Positions 1-25,000 of a DNA stretch of 64,000 nt are shown in pieces. The DNA is from Paratinospora sagittata (taxonomy: Eukaryota > Streptophyta > Magnoliopsida > Ranunculales > Menispermaceae). A program made the translations under genes and the position numbers. The notes beneath the pieces were generated by a model. The model saw only the letters and a program-made list of their open reading frames with translations. It ran no database searches and was not told the DNA's origin. Position 1 is the first letter of the stretch. Each line of letters starts with the position of its first letter. The stretch covers positions 8,792,001 through 8,856,000 of the forward strand of contig CM069596.1 in assembly GCA_035771175.1 (NCBI GenBank), written 5' to 3'.

Positions 1-384
1 AATCAATTAGTTAATATTATTCTTAACATCAATATTATTTACAGAAGGGTAGCATTTTTAGTAAATCTAAATTGAGTCTATAGTAGTATTATTTTATTAA
101 CGCCGCCCATCGGGCGGGCCTACAAACTTGTCTTAGTTAAATTTTAGGGTTGGGGCATCATGTTTTTGTGGTCAATGATGGGGGTGGCTAAATGTTGGGT
201 GATTTTCCACTTCCAACCCATTTGGAAATTCCCAAAGCCCAGTAAATTAAGAAGGCCCCAACCCAAAACAGAACGTAATAAAAATCAACCGAATTACAAG
301 TAAACTAAATAGAAGTAGAAACGGAAGAAGAGAAGAGAAGAGAAGGGGATCGATCATCGTCTCTGGTCTCCTCTAAAACAAAAA
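1..384 (+). promoter_or_regulatory. 5' flank and leader of the GOS12-like gene
   Basis: This non-coding stretch ends directly at the GOS12-like start codon. The last ~70 bases are purine-rich (GAAGAGAAGAGAAGAGAAGG type), which is common in plant 5' leaders. A short GC-rich inverted motif (GCCGCCCATCGGGCGGGC) lies at about 102-119. I see no convincing TATA box and cannot place the transcription start. The promoter role is inferred from position only. Confidence 0.4.
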
Positions 385-12850
<12,466 letters not shown>

Positions 12851-13073
12851 ATAGAAGTGTATGATAGTAAAGGAGGAAAAAAAAAAAATGGAGCTGATAT
12901 GCTTTGTAGGAAATTTTGCTTCCACAAATTGTTTAAAATGAAGATACTCTCATGTTATCTACAGTCACTGCTGCTCCCGACTTATGATGAAATTCAATTT
13001 TCCAAATAATATTTTCTTTTGTGTACCTCTCTTATGTCTTTTGTACAATAAATGTGATGTAGGAAAACTTATA
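12851..13073. other. Shared 3' region between the convergent GOS12 and TL20.3 genes
   Basis: Only 223 bp separate the two stop codons. A canonical AATAAA on + lies at 13047-13052, 197 nt past the GOS12 stop and 22 nt before the TL20.3 stop. Cleavage 10-30 nt further on would make the GOS12 mRNA overlap the last codons of TL20.3 on the other strand. I see no AATAAA for the - gene. Confidence 0.6.
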
Positions 13074-16000
13074 TCACTTTGCGTCGCAGAGCCCAGTGCC
13101 CTGGTCACAGAAACCATCCCTATCAAGCAGTTTTTGAGGTGGAGCACTAAGCAGAGGGGAAGAAGGGCTCCCATAAGCGTTTCTGCGGCTGTTCCCACAC
13201 CCTAGGCTTGAACGTGTGCTCACCCCTGTTATAGGATTTTTCCCATTAGCATACTTGCACAAAGCCTGCACGAAGAAAAAGTCCCGGTTGTTTAAAGAAG
13301 AAACCATATGAATAAAACCAGGAATTATTTTTTTTCATATCGAGTTCCCTTGAACTTTTTATGGCAAAATGATATTGATCTTCCAAGCTAGAATACAACA
13401 AAAGATGACTCATTTCAACTATGATAGTTCAAGTATGGTGCAAGCATTGGTAAGACTGCGCCAACTAGAAATATTGGTGGATTGGTGGAAAATTCATGAA
13501 ACTAGTTCAACATTGTGAACAAAGTGCCATGATAGTGTAAATTTTACTAGAGGTTGAGCTTTGGCACTCTAATAAACATTGTGCAAGGAGGTCAAAGATT
13601 TGAAGTCATAATTAAACTCTTTGTAATGCAAGATAAGAAGGTAAGTACTTTTGTAAAGCATAAATTACCAAAGGATAAGGACAATAACCATAAAAATGCT
13701 TTAAAGGTCTAGTTTTAATTGCAAGCCTTGTAAAATGGTTTCTGGGTTACAAATTATGACTTAGATTTTTGTCATGAATTAGTACTTTAGCAAGCCTTGA
13801 CGGGGAATGTAATGATAGCTTCATATACATCACAAGGGCCACACGTATTAGCTGTAGCTTTTAGATCAAGTGGTTTCTAAAAATACTAAAATGGGTGCTA
13901 GTTGCATGCTTTCGTTTGGATCTCAAGCCAAAAATACTACCACCATGCTTCCTTATGTCAATCAAAATATTGAAGATTAAGGCAATGTTTTCTACAGAAG
14001 TGCTCTTGCTAATCTAGATAAATCAGTTGTGAAAGTCTTGTAAAACATTTTTTCAAAATTTGATAAGGGGTTGTGCAAAGGTCACCCCCACTATATGAGG
14101 TTGCCATGGGTTACAAAGTTGGATGGGCAATTTCTGATGTTTTCTGTTTTATGAATGAATAATAATCCCAATATCTATACATTCCATTACTGGTTATCCA
14201 AATCCAATGACTGTCACGTGCATCAAGCTTATTCAACTATTATCTGCTTTTGGAGAATAAACTCAAGGAAATTAATTTCACGGACTTACAAAGACGTATG
14301 TTTCCCTTCATAAGTGATTTCTTGTTCTTGGCTGTGGTGTGTACTAGGGAACCTGAGTTCTAGGCTTCAGCCAGAGGGATTCTTTCCCTTTGTCAGTGAT
14401 GCCTTTTACTTGGCAGAGAGCTGGCTGTAATCCCCTTGGATGCAAAATCCAATTTGGTGAAGGTTAACCAAAACTATCTTGTGCAATGGTTTCCTATTTC
14501 TTTTTCTTTTTCTTTTTTTTTATCTTTTTTTTTGTGCCTTTTTTTTCCAATGCATGTTTCCAACATAGAAAGCAAGCTTTTGTGCAACAGTTGAGGTTGC
14601 TCATTGTGACTTGGAGGTCGCAGGTTCGAATCCCGAAACAACCTCTCCAATGTGGAGATAGGTTGCATACTTTGTCCCTTCCCCAGACACTGTAATGGCG
14701 GTAGCTTCGTGCACTTGGTACGCCATATATGCCCTATGTAACTATGTTTCCAACATTGAGGAAAAAATTCCAGCCAGAAAACGGTAGACAAATTTAACAA
14801 TGGTTAAACACCTCAGTTCAATTAAAACTTACAGCAATATTATCAAATTAGGAAGCAACTTGATGCAAAGTAGGAAACGTGAGTAAATCATGTCCTTATT
14901 GTTACATGTCTTTGAAAGCTCATAAATGATGTTACGTTTAAAACCACCTCAATCTCAGAAACAACCAAAACCATATTAAATTCAAAGCTCTTAACATGAA
15001 ATAAGATCAATGAAAGAAAAATTTGTTAAGGAATAAAACCTTTCTTGTAAGAATACTTGCCACCCTAATCCAACTATCTAGGAAACAACTACAAGCCTAA
15101 GGTTTCTGATAACAGAACTGAAGATTTTTTTTATTTTATAAAGGTACACCTAACAACTGAGTACGGTTGGGCTGTGTGGCTTGAGATGTAAATATTAGGA
15201 TATATCTTTCTAATGTTGCCTCATTAAAAGGAGTGAAGCTATTATAATTCAGTAGTATTCACAATTCAGACAATAAATAACACAATCTATGCAAGAAATA
15301 GTGCAATTTTGTTTACATCGGCAAACTTTTGAAACCAAAAATGGAGTACTAAATTCCAAGGTACTAGCTGTTTGATCACTATTACTCACAAGGTCTACGG
15401 TAGGCTGTTGTACGTGGATATGGATGGCAAAAGTAACTTGGACATCATCTATTGTAATTTGTATCATCAATGTACTAATTTTGCCAAGGATTTTCTCCAC
15501 AGCATAGTACCATAATCTGGTATGGTTCAGGTTTGAAACCTTGATTTAGAATGGCAAACTGGATTCATTGTAGCTAATCCTGCTAGAATCATCATCTTTA
15601 ACAAATTTCTATTCTTTTTCTATATTGATCATTGTGGTCCTTAAACAAAGAATACCAACATCAGGAACTAAACCTCAGTAACGCACAATTTATAATTTGA
15701 TGATGCAGCTACAAAGTGTAATCTTGAAGTTCAGAAAAGAGAACAAACAAGGCAATCTGACATAAATGGAAGTAAAGCAAGCACCACTCCCAAAAATATT
15801 CTAAGATCATCAGTTATGAAAAACAAATATCCAACCAAAAAAGGTTTATTATAAAGTACCTGCTTCTGGGGCAGATCCAACACTGCATCACTGAAATCAG
15901 CACCTTCAATGGTTGCACCCCCAAGATCACTGCGAGTGAGAACTGATCTAACAAGCACGGCATTTGTGAGATTAGCTTCATTAAGGACCTGAACATAAAC

Positions 16001-19000
16001 AACAGAGAATCTGTAGTAGTTCCCGTAGACAATATGATGGATCATAAACTAAATAATAGTGTTTATTTGAGTTTACCAAGCTGATGAAAAGCTCTTGTTG
16101 AATTTCATCAGCATTATGAAATTCTGACCACTAAATCAATTTTATATTAACTAGTACAGTAGACAATCAATATCAAATTAACACAAATTTCTCCCCATTA
16201 ACCAACTTGTTAATTGGCCCTTATCATGTTATTCAACTGCTTTGGTGATCATTCAGATTAACCAGATTTAAATTTCACAATAAAACAAATTGATTGAATT
16301 GTCTTGATGGCAGTAAAATATAACCACCAGTCAGAGATCTTTATTAGAGTTTGATCTTACCATGCGATCCATCAACGTGTCGCTCAAATCTGCACCTGTG
16401 AGATAACAACAAATATAGAACCACTCAGGAACCATCTCACAATGAATTAAGATCAATGTCAGAAAACTATGCCTACTTGTTGTGGGACGACAATTAACTT
16501 TACATTGGAGTGTCCAGTTCATTTTAAATGCAGTTCATAGTTTGCTTATCTGTGTCCAAAAGATTGAACTATGGGTTCAGTGTCGCATATTATTTCAAGA
16601 TAACATAAAGGAAGTCAGTGTTAGTAGGGTGAGCAAAGTACCTGAATTCCCAACCAACCCAACTGACCCATCCCAATCCAATCGGGTTCGGGCAGGTTAT
16701 CACTCAATGATAGGGTTAGTTGGGTTACAAAATCTTCAATTCAGAAGAATGGGTCCAGCCCGAAACCCGACTTTCACCCTATCAGCTCAAAACATTGCTC
16801 ATAAATGTTGATTTTTGGTATTATAAATTACATATACATCAATATATAAATATAAATAACAAATGATAGAATCAAATGTATACCACAGATAAAGGATTTC
16901 TTGAAGTTTTGTCTCTCGTTGGAAAGCCACTTGAATGTGAAAGGGAGGGAGCATAGCCCTCTACACTAGAGAGAGGGAAGACCATGCCCCCCTCTCCTCG
17001 TTCGCTTGTTTTCTCATCTTCCCTATCACCACCTTTTTTTATTCATGTTCTCTAACAATCATTGATGCAATTTGAGGAGGGAAACAATTATTTTATTAAT
17101 TCTTAAATTAAAAAATTATTTTATTGTTTATGCCAATATAAATATATATATATTGTTTGGTTGTGTCATTTGATGTTATGGGTGGTTTTTCATATTATAT
17201 TTATGTTTTGTGTTTCCACAGTGAGAATCAATAGAAAAGTAAACAAAATTTGGTAGTATAGATCTATATTGCAACTAAAAAATAAAAAAATAGTTGAGGA
17301 GCTCTACTTTAGAATGAACATCGTCTTGCAAAAAATATGAAATAATGTTTAGATTTGTATCAATGAGCCATATGGTGTTAATACATTCTTAAAAAAGTTC
17401 ATTGCAAAGAAAGGAAACGAAGAAATGAAAAAAAGATAGTGAAATGCTTAATACAAGAGGAGAAAGACTTTAAAGCTTGATATAAACTAAATAAATAAAA
17501 AATAAATGAGTATTATATTATTCATAGTTCTAAAACCTTGCCTTGAGGCTATTGAAAATTGCCGGAAGGCTTAAGCCTCGATGGTACCTACTTGAGGCTT
17601 ACACCTTATCTACGTGAGGCTTCACACCTTGAGACTTATCCTCAAAGCTATGTGAGACTTAAGCCTCCCTAAACCCTTAAGCCTCACTATATACGACCGA
17701 CCATAATGTGAAACTTTACCACATTTTTTATTTAGGCTTTCCTATTTTTCTCAAAACACCTCGACTAATAATAGAATAAACATGCTAATTCCTTACAATT
17801 TAAAACTTCTAAAATTAATTATCTAGGAGAGATCCAAATTCTAAAACTCCAAGTCTAAACTCTTAAGTCTTTTTTCTATTTACAATTTCCATTTTTTCTA
17901 AAACCCATCAACTAATAGTATAAATACGCCAGTCCCTTTTCTTTCTTAAAGTTCTAATGTCAATTATTAAGAGAGATCCAAGTTTTCAAAAATCCAACCC
18001 TAAACTTCTCATAGACTACATAAAAACTCTTCTAATGCCAATTGTTTCCATGAGTTTATTGTAGGGTGCATCATCAAATATAATAAAAAAAAAGAAACTT
18101 AAGAAAGTTACTAGAGAACGTGAAAATTAAGAAGTGTTCGTGCCTAATATTGTTGCATTTTATTTATTCGACTAGTTTCTGTTTTTGATATACAAAAACA
18201 TAACATTTAAAAATCTTGACTTATGAAATTATAAATGTACTCATACGTTTTAAATAATGTTTATAATAATTGAAGCATTGATATATTAAGTTTGTGGTAT
18301 AGAGTGCTTGAAATTGTTATGTGATAAGGTAAGCACACATAAAAATAATTCAAGTTTGTTTATATTTCATGTTTTTCAATTCATTAATTATATTTTATTT
18401 TATTTTTAAAAAATGTGAGGCTTACGTGTCAAACCACCTTGAGAGTTACGCCTTGCCTCACAAACGAAAATGGTCTTAGTGAATTTTAAAACCTTGCTAT
18501 TATTTAAGCATTTTCATAAAAATTGAAGTATTTTTTGCAATTTACAAAACAATGAAAAAAAAGTTTATGATTTACAATTTGAATCCAATCCCACCCTCTA
18601 TGATTTTACAATTCAATTTCGACAACTATGGTTTTTATATATAGATATTAAGATACTTTTCTTCCAACCATTGGGCATTTTTTAAGTACCACAATTTTAT
18701 TAAACAATTTGGTTAGCCACAAGACTCCAACTTCCCTAGATTCTTCCAAACCTCAATATGAATAGCAATTGGTCCTAAAGCCTTTACATTTATCATGTTT
18801 CTTAAAACCTTTTTTAGCACTAGCATGGCAATTCTAAGAAAGAATCTATTTTCATTAGTTATACCTAAGTTATTATGACCTTGTACACTTACAAACCTTT
18901 TAGATGATTTTCATATGATAATTTTTCAAAATAAGTTTTCTTTCTTTGATCTCTTCTTTTTTTACTCAAAGTCATCGATCATCACTCTTTAAATTTAGCA

Positions 19001-22000
19001 TTACTTATAACTTTTTTGGCTTCTTTCTTCGTATTTCTCTAATTTTTTTCCTTAACCCTAATCTGCCATCAAGTTTTATAATTATTTCTTTTTAAGTTTT
19101 GTGGCAATTTGAACTTTTTATTTTACAACCAACTTTCTTCGATGGTCTTACCCCTCTTGATTCTACTTGTTTTTTGAAAGACCCTCTTGATTCTCCTAGA
19201 ACCTCTTTTTTGTATTTTATGCATTTAGCTATTTCATCCCACATTAGATTGAGGTCATCATCCGTACTTGAAATCATTTCTTTTACTAGCTCTCCTTTAA
19301 ATATTTCACTATTTAATTCTTGGGATGATAATTTTACATTCAGACCTATAGTTCATTTTTATACGTATATTTATTACCCTTAACCTATTTTGTGAAGTTA
19401 AGCTTTCTCCTGTAATAACCTTATACAATCTTTACATGCTTCATCAACCTTTTTAGTTTAAGAGAAAGTCTATTCAACTTTTCTTAGGACCGCTATTAAA
19501 TGTTATTTAAGTGTTCATATCTCTTTACAAATATGTATTTGCCATTTTTTGTTTCCAATTATTTCTTCTCCATTTCTAATTTTATGTTTCCAACTATAAT
19601 ATAGTTTATAGTCTATACCGCGTGTTTTCTATTTCTTTAGATTTTTTACCCATCCATTTGGTCAATGTAAGCATATTATATTTTATTTTCTTCCAATCAT
19701 AGTGCTTACTATCTCCATTTATTTACATGTTAATGTTCTTGTATTTTAATTTGTTATTCTAGGCCTATTATCAAAGACTAACTTATTTACCCACACTCAT
19801 CTAGAGTATGTAGGACCCTTGTTCATCTAGCCCGTTGCCCTTTTTTTGGACACGTTCAAAGGCAAATACAGGGCGTCACTCAACAAAGGCAGGTGCAACG
19901 CGTTACCTTTACAAGTAGTATGTAGAAAGGAGACTACTTTTAAATTGTTGTAAACTAGGACATGAGGCCTACTCGAGTAACTAAGAGGTGAGATCCACAT
20001 TTAGTACAAAAGTTGATACACAAGACTAGTTTGAATTCCACAAAGTGCAACCTAATAAAGAACATGGAGGAAAAAAAACTGTTAACCTTGTTAAAATCTT
20101 GTCTCAACTTGAATGATCTCATTGATACACAAACAACACTATAAAATGTAAGGTTAGTTGAATTCAAAAAAGTACCCTAAAGCAGGTAAATGGAAGAGAG
20201 GCAATAGTCCATTGGTTAGTTTGGATGATAGAGCCACTTGGCCTTCCATTTTTCAAGATGTATCAGTGATTAATATATGGAGCACTATTTGGAAGACAAA
20301 GGTAGAAAGAATCTTGTACCAATTCAACCTTTAGTGAGATTGATTGTCATGCTCCTTAGTTCATCAAGAATATGGTTCTTGCTCAAAACAAAAGGCAATG
20401 TAAAGCCATGAGACTTCAACTAGTTCTTGGATGTATGTAAACAGAGAAAGGTATTGGAGATATATGTAGTTGACCCAATCAATAAAAAGGGCAAACTTGG
20501 CATACGAGGCTCCTGCCATTGAAAGAATTGTGGAAGGGACAGTTTACGTGCCCATATCTCCAAATTGCAAAGGTTGTTTCCCATCAATACTAAAGAAAAA
20601 GTTTTTGAATTAGTGGAAGGAAATCTTTAGGATGATAGAAAACTATTGTTTTAGAAAATGCCTGTAGTAATCAAAATTGTTAGAAACCATTAGATCTAAG
20701 ATGGCATGACAACCTAATAAACTCATATTTGCTACCTCTCTTACTCAAATGCGAGTTCATGAAGCCCAAGAAGAAACTTGGAAACATTTTGTGAAGCGAG
20801 CGGAGAAGCCTGTGATATTTGATCATTACAATAGGTGGCCAAATTTGAGGTACATACAGAAAAATAGTAACATATTCAAGAAAATATTCTATGGCATATG
20901 TTATTTTTTAGTGATATAGGGCTGATTGATAAAACTAAATCTGGAGTGAATGCTATGCGAGAGGTTTGAAAAGAGGTTATAGAATCTAAAGGGTTCAAGA
21001 TTGGTAGGACTAAGACTAAAAACATTAAACATAATCTTAGTGTACATCAAGAAGGACAAATGGATGAGGACATGAATCATAGACTTAAAGCAAAATGGGT
21101 TACGTGGAGGAGTGCTTTTGGAGTATAATATGATCGACACATCCCATTGAACTTGAAAGAAAAATTATATAAAACCGCTATTAGGTCAGCCATGCACTAT
21201 GGAATAGTATATTGGACAATAACGAAACAACATGCGAACAAACTAAGTGCAATAAATATGCTTAAGTTAAGATGGATATGTGGTAAAACATTAAAAGGTA
21301 AAATTAGAAACAAACATATTCAAGAAATAGTATGAGTAGTCCCAATTGGAGATAAAATGAGAGAAAATTAATTAAGATGGTTTGAACACATACAACAAAG
21401 ACCTATAGATGCGCTAGTTAAGAAAAGTGGCCTATTAACAATACATAGTAAAAATAGAGATAGAGGAAGACCTAAAATAATACGGATAAAATAATTAAGA
21501 GAGATATAACTACTTGTAATTTTGTCGCACCTTCGGTCATAGCTAAACTCATGTAATTGGGAAAAGCTTAGTTGAGTTGAGTTGAGTTGAGTCTACAAAA
21601 AAACCCGTAATAGTGGAAAAAGGACTAAATCAAACCACATGAAAAGATGTCCAAACAAGTGTTGAACGAATCATTGCATAATCTACTAGTGAAAAAAACT
21701 AAAAATGAAAATAGGGCTTAGGATGATTGTTACGATCACATTTCTTATTTTAATTAAATAATTATTTATTATTTTTTATAAGTTTTATTTAGTTGAAAAA
21801 GTCTAGATAGTGGGTTGTTTTGTAGGTTATAACTCCTTGTTATGGAGTAGTGGGTGATTATGAGTAGTAATATGTAGTTATGTATTTTATCTATTTAATA
21901 AGGAGAATGTATGAATGAAATTAGAGAGCAGAAAATTATTACCAATGGTATGATCCCATTTTAGAGGTTGGGTTCCTTCGAAGAATCTATCGGAGGTTTT

Positions 22001-25000
22001 GGCTCCCTCGAATGAGCCAATTATCATTTTCTTTTTTTCTCTATTTTATATTTTTTTATTTGTAGAAAATGGGTTCTTATCAAAGATGCAATACTGTCAA
22101 TAGATATTGCTAAAATTACAAGATGACACAATTCAAAATATAGAAATTAAACCACACTGGGTTATACCTGTAAAGTTTGCTTTATACGCAACAGCCTTCT
22201 CAAGATAAGCACCATTAAATGTTGAACCACTAAAATCAGATTCTCTCATGTCAGCACTTGTGAAGTTTGCCCGCCTGTTTCACATTCATCAGTAACAACA
22301 GACTGTTAGGACTTAAATTCTTCAATTTAAGGATAACTAGGTCAACTGTCATGAGCCATTATTCATCTAAACCCTACATGAATTCTCACACAAGCTTCAT
22401 CGGCTGGCACAACAAGAAGAAGAATTTAAACAACATTTCTGAAATAAGTTCTTGTGGGTCCACCTCCTTCACGTGGGCTTGCATGAAACAAACACCTCCT
22501 TCACGTGGGCTATGCAAGGTGGGCTATGCATGGGAGGCATGCATGACGGAAACAACAAACTTCACGTGGGTAGCTCGTGGAGAAGGAAGCAAGAAGCTCG
22601 TGGGCTGATCAAAATAATTACAAGTTTGTCCCTGTTTTAGCTCTATAAATAGAGCCATATTTTTAATTTGAAAATCATTCGGAGAGATCTAATCTGATAG
22701 ATCCAGAGAGCCTCAAAGAGAGTTTCTTTGAGAAGAAAAAGTGTGAGCCAATTTGTGAAGTTTTACCCACAAATTGAAGATACATAGTTGTTGTATTATT
22801 TGTGAGAGATCCACCTAAGGGTGAAGTTTGTAATCCCATTATATTATAGTGGAAGTCTTTAAGCGGCCTACGGGTCCCGTGGTTTTTACCTCATCTTTTA
22901 GAGGATTTTCCACGCTAAAATCTTTGGTGTTATCTTTATTGTATTTTAGTTTAGGAAATTGTCCTGGGATTGTAGAATTTATTTCTTTACAACCATCGTT
23001 TTTCCTAACAAAGTGGTATCAGAGCTTGGGTCGTTTTCAACAAAGGTACTGTTCATACATATAGTACTATTCACGTATACGGTACTATTTTGTCGGCAGT
23101 CACTATTTGGAATACTAGTACTATTCATAGAGTACTATTTACGGAGCACTATTTACAAGGGCGCTATTCACATAGTACTATTCACAAGGGGTACTATTCA
23201 TTGAGTACTATTCACATAGTACTATTCATCGCCGATGAAGTGTCAAGCTCCGCGAAACCTGTTGATTGACGACTCAAATGGAGGAGAGCACAGGCAATAT
23301 GATCAGGTTGACTGCATTTAATTATGCAATTTGGAAGCCAAAAATGGAGGATCTTTTATACATTAAAGATCTGTGGAAGCCGATTATAATGCCGAAGGAA
23401 GAAGCGGTGTCTACAACTTCGATAGATGGCAAGACACCAAAAACAACTAGCACAAACGGTGATTGGGCCGTGTTGAACCGAAAGTGTGCTGCTCAAATCA
23501 GACAATGGATCGACAAGAGCATTTTTTAAAATTTTGCTAATGAACACGATGCTTACGTTCTTTGGCAAAAATTGGAGACAATGTATGCGAGGACAACCGT
23601 ACAGAATAAAGCTAATCTGATACGACGATTAGTCAATTTGAAGTACAAAGATGGAAGTAGTGTATCGGAACACATGAGTGAGTTCCAAGGCATTGTAGAT
23701 CAACTCAACTCTATGATGATGATCGTGGATGACGAGCTACAACCGTTGTTGTTGCTGAGTTCTCTACCAAAAAGTTAGGACACTCTAGTTGTGTCAGTTA
23801 GTAACTCAGCTCCTGGCGGCAAGCTTACCATGGATATGGTAAAAGACAGAATGCTGAACGAAGAGTCTCGACGAAAAGACAATGGTTATACTCCTGAAAC
23901 TGAAGCACTTGTCATGGAAAAACAAGGCAAGCAAGAATGACACGGAAGGAGTAAAAGCAGAAATCCTCATAACCAAAGTCAGCAAAGAGGACGCTCAAAG
24001 TCCAGATCGTGGCATGACAAGAAGTGTCATCACTGCGGCAAGCCCGGACATTTCATTCGAGAATGTCGAAAGTTAAAGGCGGAACGATCCAAAAATCAAG
24101 AAGCAGAAACCCGAACAAATGACACCGCAACTCTCACTGAAGAAGTTGTCATTGTTCAAGATGCTGATTATGTCAACCTTGCAAGTCAAGACTCTACATG
24201 GGTAGTTGACTCAGGTGCGTCCTACCATGTCACCTCACGACGAGATTTCTTCTCAACTTACACTCAAGGTGATTTCGGACGCGTGAGGATGGGAAATGAT
24301 AATGCATCCAAAATTATCGGCATCGGTAATATTTATTTAGAAACTAACCTTGGATGCAGGTTACTCTTGAAAGATGTGAGGCATGTTCCTGATATCCGCC
24401 TCAATTTGATCTCCACCGGAATGCTTGATGACGATGGCTACAATAATAATTTTGGTGAAGGAAAATGGAAGCTCACCAAAGGAAAGTTGGTAGTAGCCAA
24501 AGGTAAGAAAGATCCATCACTCTACATCACAGAAGCCAAGTTGTGTAGAGAAGAAGTAAATACCATGAGGAAAGAAGTTCCCACCGAGTTATGGCATAAG
24601 CGACTCGGTCACATGAGTGAAAAGGGTCTCAGAATTCTTTCCAAGAAGGAGCACTTGCCAGGAATGAAAGGTACATCTTTACGTACTTGTGTTGATTGTA
24701 TTATGGGTAAACAACACAGAGTTGCATTTCGTAGTTCCCCACCATCTAGAAAGGCAAATATTCTAGATTTAATACACACAGATGTCTGTACAATGAGTTG
24801 TAAGGCACTAGGAGGTGCTCATTATTTTGTGACTTTTATTGATGATCACTCTAGAAAAGTGTGGGCCTTTGCTTTGAAAACTAAAGATCAAGTGCAAGAA
24901 GTTTTCAAACAATTTCATGTAAAAGTTGAGAGAGAAACTGGCAGACGTTTGAAGTGTGTACGATCAGACAATGGCGGTGAGTATCGCGGATCATTCGAGG

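Larger units (their letters stand above)
16396..22167 (-). other. TL20.3 intron 3, filled with old repeats
   Basis: This 5772-bp intron separates exon 3 (…KANFTG) from exon 4 (ADLSDTLMDRM). It holds a short GGGTTGG-type fragment, an inverted-repeat stretch, and two RTE LINE remnants in opposite orientation. The parts 16800-17530, 19790-20920 and 21600-22160 show nothing I recognise, apart from an LTR-like scrap at about 21960-22075 (GGAGGTTTTGGCTCCCTCGA). Confidence 0.75.

Noticed and set aside
14580..14640. Possible tRNA gene (box A and box B)
   Set aside because: The tRNA-like part is followed by an Au-type SINE body and bounded by a 13-bp target duplication. The cloverleaf does not close.
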